Positions 35,504 to 50,500 of a stretch of DNA of 64,000 nucleotides are shown here, piece after piece. Numbering within the stretch: position 1 is the stretch's first letter; the number at the start of each line of letters is the position of its first letter. This DNA is from Siphonodentalium dalli. Its lineage: Eukaryota > Mollusca > Scaphopoda > Gadilida > Siphonodentaliidae. The DNA is taken from positions 46,100,911-46,164,910 of the forward strand of contig CP136066.1 of assembly GCA_032622095.1 (NCBI GenBank), given 5' to 3'. Both the position numbers and the translations under genes were made by a program. The notes beneath the pieces were generated by a model. It had not been told where the DNA came from. It did not search any database and saw nothing but the letters and a program-made list of their open reading frames with translations.

Positions 35504-38500
35504 CTGATTGGAGAATAAGATACAATAACGGTTTAATATTTATATTTTACATGACATATTCATAAGATAGTAAAAGTCGTATTGATGATTCTGGAAAATC
35601 TTGCAAAGAAAACAATTGTCGGGAAATGATATAGTTTGGGTTTAGAACCATGTTGTATATAGCCAGGCCTTTAGATTCGACTTGAGATCCTCAGACTTCT
35701 ATTATTATATTGACTCACGCTCTCCTTGTATCGACATCTCGTGTCTATTTATATGTCACCATTCTAGTGAGTGGGCACCAAAATGATCTTACACGTTTAT
35801 TATTCGTTTGTCTCTGTCCGGAATGACATTATTCGTTCGTCTCTGTCCGGAATGACATTATTCGTTCGTCTCTGTCCGGAATGACATTATTCGTTCGTCT
35901 CTGTCCGGAATGACATTATTCGTTCGTCTCTGTCCGGAATGACATTATTCGTTCGTCTCTGTCCGGAATGACATTATTCGTTCGTCTCTGAACGGAATGA
36001 CATTATTCGTTCGTCTCTGTCCGGAATGACATTATTCGTTCGTCTCTGTACGGAATGACATTATTCGTTCGTCTCTGTACGGAATGACATTATTCGTTCG
36101 TCTCTGTACGGAATGACATTATTCGTTCGTCTCTGTCCGGAATGACATTATTCACTCGTCTCTGTACGGAATGACATTATTCGTTCGTCTCTGTACGGAA
36201 TGACATTATTCGTTCGTCTCTGTCCGGAATGACATTATTCGTTCGTCTCTGTCCGGAATGACATTATTCGTTCGTCTCTGTACGGAATGACATTACTCGT
36301 TCGTCTCTGTACGGAATGACATTACTCGTTCGTCTCTGTCCGGAATGACATTATTCGTTCGTCTCTGTCCGGAATGACATTATTCGTTCGTCTCTGTACG
36401 GAATGACATTATTCGTTCGTCTCTGTACGGAATGACATTATTCACTCGTCTCTGTCCGGAATGACATTATTCGTTCGTCTCTGTACGGAATGACATTATT
36501 CGTTCGTCTCTGTACGGAATGACATTATTCGTTCGTCTCTGTACGGAATGACATTATTCGTTCGTCTCTGTACGGAATGAGATTATTCGTTCGTCTCTGT
36601 CCGGAATGAGATTATTCGTTCGTCTCTGTCCGGAATGACATTATTCGTTCGTCTCTGTCCGGAATGACATTATTCGTTCGTCTCTGTCCGGAATGACATT
36701 ATTCGTTCGTCTCTGTACGGAATGACATTATTCGCTCGTCTCTGTCCGGAATGACATTATTCGTTCGTCTCTGTCCGGAATGACATTATTCGTTCGTCTC
36801 TGTCCGGAATGACATTATTCGTTCGTCTCTGTCCGGAATGACATTATTCGTTCGTCTCTGTACGGAATGACATTACTCGTTCGTCTCTGTCCGGAATGGC
36901 ATTATTCGCTCGTCTCTGTCCGGAATGACATTATTCGTTCGTCTCTGTCCGGAATGACATTATTCGTTCGTCTCTGTCCGGAATGACATTATTCGTTCGT
37001 CTCTGTCCGGAATGACATTATTCACTCACAATTCTACATTTTACTTTTACTTACGCGTTTAGACGAGTTTACAAAATATCCAACTATAAATATATCAACG
37101 ATACCCTCACATCAGTACATGTTAATCCATGTCCATCAATAACACAAGTGTTCTTTCAACAGTAGTCGTAGATAAATATATATAGTTCACATATATTATA
37201 TTTAAGAAATAAATACACTGCGCATCGGCGTTTACAGTAAAATTTGACCACAAAGAATATTGTAGGACGACGCGAAGCGGAGTCATACAATTAGTTTCCT
37301 GTGGTCAAATTATACTATACACGCCGATACGCTGTGTATTTATTTCTTTTGTAATTCGACTATGTTTTGGTCGAAATTGTAGTTAAATACGTTCAACCTT
37401 ATATAATAGCACAGTTTCTAGCCCTGCGTGGTATAGTATTTCACCAAACAGTTCTTCTCTTAGAACTGTAACGTCAAACATGACGTCACTATTGAACGGC
37501 GACCCATTTTCATTGCCTTTTTGGCAAAATTCAGTTGGAGAGTATCTGTAACGTCATATACATGATGTCATGACTAAATTTAACGTCAACGTCATAGCAA
37601 TAATTATTAACAAGTTCGGGTCAAAAGTGTCCAATAATTCGTTTTAATTTATGTGCATTTTTTGTTAACGTGTGTTATCATAATCATTTGCACTTATACA
37701 TTCGGGACATTATATTAATCAAAATAAATCCTACACAAATCATTTATAAATCATATGATTTATTGAAGTTATGTCTACATAAAATAACACTTCCTGAAAC
37801 GACATATATGTGATTCTACTCCTCAACCGATAGATGACATATACGTCGTTCTACTCGCCAAATCGTTAAGACTTATTTTTGTTATATCTTAAATAAAATT
37901 CAGTATAGTGCAGTAGGTAGTCATTACATGTCTCTCTATTCAGTTTATATATATAGCATGACATTAACCAATGCCCGTTTTGTTTAACTTCTGAAAGGTT
38001 GAGGAGTGGACAGCATTTCACTGATTGTACCACATTATTTTGTGGTACAATTCAGAATATCTAGAATTGTACCACAAAACGACGGTCGTGTCTCCATGGG
38101 AATAGAGGCTACTGACCAATCAGGACGAGCCTCGTATGTAGGTTTAGGCAAGGTCGTATTACAATTCCATTTATTTCCCGTAATATTTTCAATTTGAATA
38201 TATAAAACGAATTGTACATGTACGATTATAATAACAAAAGTTACCAACGAACAATATTACAATTCACGACTGTTATACTTGTCGCGAGAAATTTTAATTA
38301 TTCAGCGGTCAATACTATGAAGGGTTTTACAACAGTAAATACATTTATTTTTTAGTAATGTGTACGAACACATTGGTGTGAAATATCACACAGGTTTCAT
38401 TTCACCGCGGAAATCAACCATTATTAGTCGTACACTAATATATTAATAATTAGGTTAGTACCAATTGAACTATATATAGGGACGTGACTAGATGCGTTGT

Positions 38501-41500
38501 TGGGGTATCCAACAGTTTCTGAAATTCATCAAACCATAACCATCGAATTTTTACGTTTTTTTCCAACTGGAAATCTCTAGATTTTCAACTGTTGGAAACC
38601 TCTATGATACGGCTATCATTTCAGTACAACAATTAGACTGAATGTAGAACAATGGGCGACATTTGGTCTGAATAAAAATCATACTAAATACTGGTTGCCA
38701 AATAGGAGTATCCGAAAAATTTGAACCTACCAGAGGTGTAAAATTTATTACTAATGTTGTATCAGGCATGAAATATTTAACTAATAACACAATTTACCAA
38801 AGTCGGGGGAGGCGAAACACCACAACCCCCTGTCAGCATGCAAATTCCTGAATTCTCCGGACCATAAATACTCTCTCAGTTCTCTATTTGATGGTTATTT
38901 AATTGACGAAAAGTTAACTTTTCTGATAATTTTAACCTTGAGTTACCAATAAAGACCATTTCAATTGCATTTTATTTTGTTCAGTTGAACGAATACCTTG
39001 TTCAAAGTAGACGGGAACACCGGTGATACGATGTATGTTATATATACTGTTTTGGTTTGTGACGAGATCGCCGATACTATGAAATAATGCACGGATAATT
39101 TACTGTACATTTGCCGGAGACCAATGGTAGATTACTGGTGATTTCTAACAGGAGCTATTAATAAGTGTGACCTGGCATAGATAACCTAAAAGCTATTTTA
39201 CCGACCATAAGTTGAGAGGTTGTAAGGTTATCGGAGCTAGCCAATCGGTACTCGGTTTTCTAACTTGCGAAGCACTTCACCCATGCATCACTAATCAAAA
39301 TTTATTGTCTTGTAGATTTTGTTTGTGAGTACAAATCGTAGTCACATATATTTCTCCAACCGCTTCGGTGTTCCTTGTTTACACTATTTAATTACAACAG
39401 TTCAATTAAATTAAAATAAATTAAATAAATTATTTAATTTTTCATTACCAATACAATGGCGTTTTGAGAATTACACAATATTTCGCCGGTCGCCCACTCC
39501 AGAAATGACTGGGTTTCCAGCGCCAATTCATCAAATCATGCGTCAATTTGGCAATCAGAGGTACATACATATACATTAGCTATTAGAAAACACATATACA
39601 ATAGTACAAAAAAGGAATAGATTATAATAAGACAAGGGTCGTATTTGGGACGATATAAATACACGCCATATTAAACATGTACTATTTATTTTGGGTATGA
39701 AATAATTGCTATACATTTATCTAAATCGACTAGACGTGAACCGTAAAACAGGACTTATGTGAGTAAAATGGTAAGTTTCCGGGTATAGGTACTCGATATA
39801 TTTTGGTGTGTGTGTGTAGGAGTGGTTGTGGTTGTATGGGTGTGGATGAGGGTGTGTCTGTTTGTGTGTGTGGTGTTCTACACGTATGCCCTGCTACACA
39901 TGTGCATACTTCATTGATTCGAGTATTGAAATGGACATATGTTAAATAGTCGTTTGGTCAGAAGTAGGTACTTCATATCTTGTTAAAGTGTAAAAATTGT
40001 ATACGTACTGTATCTATTATAGCCTACATGTACATTATACTTGTACATTAATAATTCAAAGTTTGGAGCGAATATGATATATAAAATGATGTCGCACAAT
40101 AATGGGGCATCTAAATAGAATAAGGGACGTTTTTTGAGTCAATATCGTTACTGGCATTTATAAATTGAATCACGAATATTACAAATTCCTCGCATGACTT
40201 GTAATGGTTAGCACATATGTGTGCCATTTTGAATATGTTAGGATGAGTCAAGTAATATTTCCCAATAAACTTCGTTCGTACGCCCGTGTTCGCTTCGCAT
40301 TCCAATATGGCGTGCTATTAATCTCCGATCAGGTTTTTGCCACACGAAGTGCATGTTCTATCATTTTTGGGGAGCCCAACACAGCTACCAGTTTCAATGG
40401 GCAAGCGGTGATGTCTACTACGAAATTTGAACATTAAAATTGCTTCTGAGGTTCTTAGTTTCATCAAAAAGGGTTCTTCTGTGAAATAAGGCTTGTGTCC
40501 ACATATAACTTATATTTAACAAATGATTGAAGGATGGTTGACCATTCCTGGATATAATTGTATTGTAACTGTTCCGTGATAGCATGACTGAAAAACTTTA
40601 GTGAACCCACACAATGTGAATGCCATGCACCGTATAAATCAAACTCATTCAAAATGGTTGATACGTGGTTGATCCATGACGACTTGTTCATAATTTTGAC
40701 GCGCGGGCCAAAACTGCCAGTAAAATAAGTAGTTGATCTTATTGCGGCTGCCACTAATGAGTTGAGCCCAACAATTTAAGAATTATTGAAATTACTTTGA
40801 GGGTACTATATACCATAATTTGTTCTACACGGGCCCCTCCAATCTCACAAAAGCAGGGACGTGGCTATAGAGGGTCTGGGATGGGGGGTGGGGGGGGGGG
40901 TTCATTGAACCAGACCAAATAAACAAATCAGGGGAATTTCATTCCAAGCCTTGAATTTTTACAACTGTCAGTCAGTTAAATTTGAGATCGTAATGACGAC
41001 TAGTTGAAAACTTCGAAACCTAAAGATTGCGTTGGTTGGAATTTCCCAAACATTTGAAAAGCGTGATGTACCACCTGTGGTTTTAAATCAAATTGTTTTC
41101 AAATCAAAAGTTTTTCTGGTCTAAGGAGGGGGTGTAGATGGCTTATCAATGCAGGGTATGGTCAGAAGAAGATAAGCCACGTCCATGCATGATATTATAT
41201 AAGTTTCTTTCAACCCTTAATGCATGTTTTAGCTTTATTACAAGCACGAACACGAATATTCATATCAATTTGACATCAACGTAGTCAGGGGAGTGATTAC
41301 AAGGGATTTGTTGGCTCCCTACTGCGCTCATCCCATAAAGATAAATAAGCAGCAGTTGGTAAGTTAATGCTCGAACAAACACCAGACATTTTAGACAAGA
41401 AAACAATTTTCTGTCGGGAATAAATGTTTTGTGCCGTTAAAAAGATTATTACAGCATTTTAAATTAGATGTTAATCTTTTAAAGCAATCTTAAATGATAG

Positions 41501-44500
41501 ATGTGCAATAGTTGATGTTTATCTTGTGTAGATTTGTAATAATAATTGAAACTTGCATAGAAAAGGATTTTCTTTGACAAAATATGTACGTCCGTCCGTA
41601 TATATATATATATAGGAACATGCGATAGTCATGGAACGCTACTGTTGCCTTATCTGAACAATTGTCATGACATGAAGATATTTTTTTTATTACATGATAG
41701 CACTTTAGCATTACATGATGATACTTTAGCATTACATGATGGTATCTTAGCATCATATGATGGTACTTTAGCATTACATGTTGACATTCAATTATAACAT
41801 GATGATACTTGTCATGACAAGACACCTTGTCATGACATAATGGTACTTTATCAAAATGTGATTAAACTTTTCTATTGTATTATAGTACTTTTATTATTTC
41901 AGGATATCACTTAATCATTACCTGGAGTTCTTTATCATCGCATGATGGTAATTTATCATTACATGAGGTTCTATATCATTGCATAGTATTACTTTATCAT
42001 TACATGATGGTACTCTATCACAATACGGTGATACTTTGTCATGGCATGATGATATTTTACCATTACATAACATCCCGTTGTCATGAAATGATGGTACGTG
42101 ATCACCACATGGTGGTACTTTATAATGATAGTACTATATCATTACATAGTGGTATTTTATCACGACATGGTGATACTTTGTCATGACATGATGATACTTT
42201 ACCATTATATGATGATAATTTGTCATGCAATGCTGGTACTTGATCACAACATGGTGGAACTGTATCATTGGATGATAGTACTATATATTTAAATGGTGGT
42301 ACTTTATCATTGGATAATAGTACTCTATAATTACGTGTTGATACTTTATCATATCGTGGTAACACTTTATCATTGCATGGTGGTACATTTATCATTGCAC
42401 GATGATAATTTATCATTACGTGAAAATAATTTATCATGATAAAATGGCACTTGATCATGATAAAATGGGAGTTTATCATTACGTAATGATTATTTATCAT
42501 GTCATGACTATACGTTATCACACATGGTGCTACTTCATCATAACGCGACGATACTTTATCCGTACATGGTGATACTTTATCATAAAATAATGATACTTTA
42601 TCATTACATGATGATACTTTACCATTACATGATGATACTTTGTCATTAAGTAATGTACTTGACAAGAACATGGTGGTACTTTATCACTCGTAATGATACA
42701 TTAGCACAAGGCGATGATACTTTACCAGTACTCGGTGACACTCTATCATAATAGTATGATACTCTATCCTTACATGATGGTACTCTATTATTACACGCTG
42801 ATACTCTATCGTTACATGATGATACTCCATCATTACATGTTGGTACTTTATCATTAAATGAGGTTACTATATTATTACATGGTGGTACTTTACCATCACA
42901 TGAGGATACTTTATCATGTAATGATGATACTTTATCATTGCATGATGGTACTGTATCATTACATGATGGTACTTTATCATTATATGAGGATACCACATCA
43001 CTACATGGTGGTATTTTATCATGATGGTATTTTATCATTGCATGATGGTACTTTATCATTGCATGATGATACTTTATCATTGCATGATGGCACTTTGACA
43101 TTATATGGTGATATCGTATCACTACATGGTGACACTTTGTCATGATGATACATTATCGTTGATGACACTTTATCATGTCATGACGGTACGCTATCACACA
43201 TGATGTTACTTCATCATAACACGACGATACTGTATCCGTACATGGTGATACTTTATCATAAAACAATGATACTTTATTACTACATGATGATACTGTACCA
43301 TTACATGATGATACTTTCTCATTAAGTGATGTAATTGATAAGTACACCATGGTACTTTATCAGTTGTATTAATACTTTACCATAAGGTGATGATACGTTA
43401 CCATTACATGGCGACACTCTATCATGATATTATGATACTCTATCATTGCGTGATGGTACTTTATCATTACATGATGATACCCTATCGTTACATGATGATA
43501 CTTTATCATTACATGATGATACTTTATCGTTATATGATGATAGGCTATCATTACATTGTGGTTCTATATCATTACAAGATGATACTTTATCATTACGTGG
43601 TGATACTTTATCACTACATGACAAAGTATCACCATTACATGATGATACGTTATCATCGCATGGTGGTATTGTATCATTACGTGATGATACTTTATCATTG
43701 CATGCTGGTACTTTGACATTAAATGGTGATACCGTATCACAACATGGTGACACTTTGTCACAATGCTACATTATCGTGGTATGATGATACATTGTCATGG
43801 TGATATGTTGCTTCAAACGCGAAAGGAAAGATTTATATAAACGGATTGAATTCTTAGAACTCAGGGCTAAGTATGGTATGGTTTCTCATTGGAAATACTG
43901 TCTGCGTGTTATTTCGTAAATGCTAATTTTCATTTAATAAATGGTCTTTAATTAGGTATAAATCTCCTTCTGAGCTTCGCGTATTTCACTGGATATAGTG
44001 ATATACCATTATGAGTAAAAGGATACTGCCGAACAATGGGTCTCATGCATTAAATTTCATCAGTGTTACGAACATTTTTGTATTTAAAAAAATGATTCAA
44101 CTCTTTCATACAAACATTGAGCTTTGGCTGCGGACACACGTACCACAGTAGCGATGGCATAGTAGGCGTGACAATTTATTATTATTTTTTTTTCTTTTCA
44201 TTTTTTTATTTATATAATTTATGTACATTATATAAAGTGATTTCATACAAACATATAAGTAAGTATTACAAAAACAATCATATTAATAATTAGAATGACA
44301 TCACATGTGGGGTGGGTGGGGTCCTTGCACATTAACCATGCACTCTCCTTGCACACCATGCAGTACATGCATAGCAATAAGTGTTTATACATGATAGACA
44401 AAAACAAACAATATTATGGTGGAGTTTGGTGACAATTGGTCGTCATAATTAATATGCCATAGCCAGCCATGTTGCCCGCTGTGTTTCCGCGCAATGAGTC

Positions 44501-47500
44501 CACTGGACCAATTAACCAACTGCGTTTCACCAAGATTGATATCTACTCATTACGTTTTGCTAAATTGTATTCGCTACAATATATATAATAGCACGATCGA
44601 TCGTCCAGAATTGTATTTGACCTTGGCCCGGTAGCAATTCCTCATTGACTCGCATATATTACATGTGGTACGTTTTTTTTATATGATCTCAATGCATGCA
44701 TTTTATCTACTTATATTAATTTCATGACAGTTCCCCAATTGCGTATTAAGACAGTTCCCCAATTGCGTTTTTTATTTTGCGACGTTTAGTTCTACGCATA
44801 AGGTTTGACTCACTTACATTTGCTGAGAAATTACACATGCGATTTGTTCTCAGTAAGAACAATCATGGCCGTTGACAGAACTGGGTTATTCATTAAGTTA
44901 TCAAGTGGACATGTGTGCCAGCATGCAAAAATATAACACTGCGTGTTGAGTAAAGATCAACAGCGACAAACTTTTCAGAGATCGATCGTCGCTGGTATTG
45001 AGCTCGGTAGACTCATTGTGCGAATTAGCAGAGGGCGACATGGCTTGCTATGGCATATTAATTATGACGACCAATTGTCACCAAACTCCACCATAATAAA
45101 TTGTCCGCAGCCTTTGTCTTCATCCGGAGAGCATATGTCATATGGTGTCGTAAATATTTGGGAAAATTAAATAGGGGAAATTGCACTGCCACCATGTCAC
45201 TGTGAGACACAAACGTTTATTGTAATTATTTGATATATATAATAATTATGTTACATGTTTTGTATTTGTCCATTCTGTCTAATGTTATATGCATGGTGAA
45301 AATAGATAAAACAACAGAAGTGTGTGGGCTGGTTAGCGTTACACGAGTTTGTTGTAACGCTAACCAGCTCACACACTTGTGTTGTGTGATCATTGCACAC
45401 CCTAAAATGTAGCTTGTGGTAAACTCAATTTTAGATCGATATAATTCTTAACTAATTGATCATAGAAGTGAGTTATGTGGACTAAACGTACTCACAGTAT
45501 ATACGTGTTTTGTAACAGTTGCCGTCGTCAAGAAGTTAGAACGTTGTCAACGAATTTCGTTTGCATTGTCCAAGGATTAAAATTTTGTATTGACAAATTT
45601 GAAACCTTCTGAATTTCGCCAAAAATAAAGCACTGTGAGTGCAATAATATATGTTATCTCAAATTCTAAATACTTATACTATATGTATTACTTACGGGTC
45701 AATGATAATAAATTAATTGAATTTAATTAGAAATTAGAAACGTTATAGTCAGCCTTCGCGTTCGCTTCCAATGCTATCTGTAAAACTAAACATAACCGTT
45801 CAAAACATGCATACCTATGGGTCTATGAGAACACATTAATTGAATTTAATTTGAAATAAGAAATGTTGCACTCACCTCTCGCGTTCTCTTCCAATGATAT
45901 CTGTAAAACAAAACATATAACAGTACATAACATAATATGTAGCCATATTTTGTATTTGTTAATTGTTACTTTGCAGTGCTAAGCAGCATTGAATGAGCTA
46001 ATGTGACCGGCACATTATAAAACAATTACTTCACCCACACATATTATCTGGTCAATGGATTGGCGGAATACTGTTTTTGTTCGTATGTACATGCAGTCCC
46101 CCTGACTATACATGTAGTAAAATACTAAGTTGTGGTGTTCTCCTTATCCATTTTTTGTATAGCAATAACTATCGCATTAAGTTTTCAATTACAAAATATC
46201 AATATTTAGTATTTTGAAGTATAGTTTATAGTCGCATTTGCTTTATATATATTTTTTGAATAGTTGCATATTGTATCAGCGGACCAAAGCCAAAACTAAT
46301 GTTGGAATAGCTTTAGAGTGTTGTTGTGACTGGTGGTCTGGAATTCCAAATATATCTTTGAAGCGAACATTCTATTGTTGCATAATAACGGAGTGTACGA
46401 CAGTTAAATACAATTTCTATGCCATGTTAAATGGAGAAATTAAATCAATTATCTCTGTTTGAAATTCAACAACAACATATATCTTCAAATTACTACATGT
46501 ATATGTGACACCACGTATATATCGGAATATAGAATTAATTTCTGAAATCTCAACATTCCCCATTATTGTGGCACCATTATGAATCTCATGTTGACACTGT
46601 GAGCTGGATAAATTATGGTGTTGTATTGGTCAAGCTCTCGTGTTGTTTATGACAAATTACCATGCCTGTTCCTGAAATTGTAATAAAGTTACCCTGGTTG
46701 TTGAAAATTGTGATAAATTTACACAGTTAAACAAATCGAACAATATTAACGCGATTTAAGTGATAGCTTTGATATAGCATAACTCAAGAAATATTCCTAC
46801 TGTAGACTGCTGGGGCGGTCATTTTTATGAATATTTGGTTTCTACAATTCTGCATGACCTTTTATTAACCAAGGGTTAATTTATCACATTTACGGGATAC
46901 TGTTGGACATCATCATACCACCACGACAGTGGAGAAGTCGCCACGGACAATATCAACATAATCAGTACGTTAGTATTGTTCAAGGATAAGACATACTTTT
47001 TTGGAACGTTTTTGAAACATTCTATAATTTGCGGTTTCAACATACATAATTGGGTATATATATATGCATTACTATATATTTCTACTTGTCTAGCTCTATT
47101 CAGTAGTAAATCTATGTACACAATCACGTTATCGGTGTACGGGTCTGATACTTCAGGTTCTAGCTCTATTCAGTAGTAAATCTATGTACACAATCACGTT
47201 ATCGGTGAACGGGTCAGATAATTCCGGATTCGAGGTAAACAGATTGATTTGGTATCATGCTTGGTGAATTCCACCAGTTAATAATGTGTGATGATTCTTG
47301 CTCGCGGGTTCGCTTTGCAAATGAACGTGTATCAGAAGCTGATTTTGCATTATATATGTATATTGCCGTTGTTAAATTATGTGAAATATGATGATGAAAA
47401 TGACGAGGACAATGATTGTGGTGGCGGTGATGCTGATGATTATTATAGTGAACGAATATCAATGCGCGACGGAACTACCGAAATGAAAATGATAAAATAA

Positions 47501-50500
47501 AGACTTGTTTAAACTGAAATAATTATATTATTTCGTGATTAGAATGTTATTTTATTGTTATTCGGTATATTAAATTGGCATTCTTCCATAATTATTTGTC
47601 TCTTTTATTGATAATTTGTGTACAATATTTTCTTTAGCGGACGACTAATTTATCGTTATTTGTAAGTGGTTCGTTGGCTGTTAGCTGGCGAACAACTCAA
47701 ATCAATTTTCAACTGAAATTTCGTGTACGCTTTGTGAGAACTTATTTGTTTGGTATTACGTAAGGAATATTCATACATTAAAAATAATTATCGACATGGT
47801 TAAAGCATATATTGAATAGAACACCTATGATGTTTTGAGAGCATCCCATATTATTTCATTCATGACTAGCAGTGGAATATCAATTTTCAACTCGCGACCC
47901 GCGGTCGCTAATTGAAAATTGATATTTTCACTGCTAGTAACTCATTTAATAATTACGGTATTCACTCAAAAACTATAGTATCCTCTCTTTATTTGAACTT
48001 GAGTCTTTTATTTATATAAGAAATACATTAAATTGGACAATGAAATCAGGATCTCGGTCATATGTTTATTTATCTTTTGTTTAGTTCAGTGTCCTTTCTT
48101 TCAACTGCATAACTTAAACCAGACCAAAAGCCCAGTCCATACCTGAAATCCCATTTGCATATCCTACTGATATCCATTGTAGTCCTAAAAGTTTGGAAAT
48201 ATTCGACGTTTTTTTCTACAAAAAGAAACGCATTTCGAAGTGAATATACTCGTTGCATGGAAAATCAAACTATCAGAACAATTTAAATCTATTTTCGGTC
48301 CGAAACTTGTGTAAGTTATGAAATTTCCAATTGTTGAAAATGTTTACCCAAGCCCTCTGTCGTCACGTTCTAGCTGGTAAAATGTAAAGCTACATGCATG
48401 TTCAGACAATTATTGCCAATGTATACATATTATTTCAGATTGTATTCACACACTGGCGGAGACATAGTGACCAATTTCCTGCTGTTGTGTTTCATCAGGA
48501 TATATATATTTATACATCATTAAAAAATGTGTGATTAACGGTACACACTAATTCACGGCTTTGTCTTCCAACCCGCACATATTTCAATTTAGGTCAAACA
48601 ATGGTCCATATATTCGTAATGTTTTGCCCAATTTATACGACTGATGCACCAATGGATGTGTGTATGTTTTAGTTTTCCAACCGTCACTTCATCAATATTT
48701 TTTACACTGCAATAATCGTAATAGTAAGTTGTCAAAAGGATCGTTCATGTCAGTTTTCTTCAATTATGAATATGTTTTCGCGAATAGGTAGCTATGCAGT
48801 GCGCTTATTCAGGATGCAAGAGAAAGCACACCACAATTACGATAACTGGAATCAACGGGACGTTCAAAATTTATATATATATTTGCGAATGACTGTCTGT
48901 CTGTGTTACATAGAAATTCACTGGCGACCATCTAGATAACAGAGGGGTCTATTTGGGGTACGTTTTAAGAGAAAGATAATGGTTCCGGTTATAATTTTCT
49001 AAAGTGACGCCGTTGTTGTCATGGGCACAAAAGGGGGAGGGGCAGAAATAAAAAATTTCGCCGATTTCCACCAAACTTATACATAATCATCTCCATGATA
49101 TGAGGAATCTAATGGTGTGGTTTGTAGATGTCAAAAGTGGCGCCATTCGAGTCAGGGGTGCACGGAATGGTAGAGGCGCACAATAATTGATAAACCTGTT
49201 GACACACATTCTTCTCTATGAAACGAGGAATCTAATCGTGTAATTTCAAGAAGGCAAAAGGTTCCGCCATTTGAGTCAGGGGTGCACGGAATGGAGAGAG
49301 GCACCAAATTTGATAAATCTTTTTAACGCCGATTCCACCAAATTGATACACATTCTTCTCCATGATTCGAGAAATCTAATCGGGTGATGTAAAGATGGAA
49401 AAGTGGCGCCTTGTGAGTCAGGGATGCACGGAAGGGGAGAGGGACACCAAATTTATCAAAATTTTTAGCGCCGAATTCCACCATATTGATAAACATTCTT
49501 CACCATGATAAGAGAAATATAATCGTGTGATGTGAAGACATCAAATTGGTGCCGTTTGGATGAAAGATGGATGGGGCACTTAATTTGATAAGAATGTATT
49601 TGGTCGTCGATTATGACCAAACTTATACATTATCATCTTCATGACATCATGTCTTATAGCTGTCATAAGTGGCGTGTGATTTAAATATGTCAAATGTGGC
49701 ATTTAAAATGTGATTTAAAGATGGCAAAACTGGTGCCATTTGAGTCATGGGGGAATGTATTGATAAAACTGTTTTCAGCGCCGATTTCCACCAGGTGGAT
49801 ACAAATTCTTCTTCACCAAACTTATACCTAATCACCAGGAGTCTAATCGTGAGGTTAAATACGCCAAATTGGCGACGTTTGTTTAAGAGATGGGCCACTG
49901 TATTTGATGCAAATTTGTTTGTCGTCGATTTTCACCAATTTAATATATATTCATCTTCATAATGAGTAGAGATGTCATAGTGGCGCCACTTGAGTCAAGG
50001 ATAGGGTGGGGAGGGACAACATCTATAGAAATATATTTAGCGCAAATTTCCACCAAATTCAGACACATTATTGTCCAATGATACGAGGAATCAAATTGTG
50101 TGGACCCGTTGAAGACGCCAAGGTTGGTGCCTACATTTCCGAATGTCGGGTCTGTCTGTGTCACACATACCTTGATGTGGACCATCTTTATGACACCAAA
50201 GGAACTAACACGTGTAACTTATTACGAGCAAGATAATGGTGTGGGTTAAATTCTACTAGAACGACGCTGTTTGTGCCAGATGCAAAAGATGGAGATTTCC
50301 CCAAACTGATACAATATAATCTCCATGACATGGTGCTGTTCGGGTCAGGAGTGCACAGAGGGCACCCACATATATTTAAACGCCCATTTCCTCCAAATTG
50401 ATACACATTCTTCCGTTAATACGCGGAAGTTAATCGTGTGATTTAAATGGGGGTCGCTTGGGTGAAAGATGGGGGAGGCACTTTATTTGATAAGAATTTG

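Noticed and set aside
35504-35525. Extension of the fibrinogen frame to a start at 35525
   Set aside because: The added residues (MYLILQS) lie upstream of a good splice acceptor at 35504-35505, and the domain would lack a signal peptide; the spliced model is better.
35799-37027. CRISPR-like array
   Set aside because: The units are head-to-tail without spacers in a eukaryotic intron; it is a minisatellite.
42120-42671. 183-codon minus frame (SCNDKVS-type repeats) and similar frames on both strands across 41490-43784
   Set aside because: They are translations of a 21-bp tandem array in several frames on both strands, with no start context, signal or domain; the openness follows from repeat length and composition.
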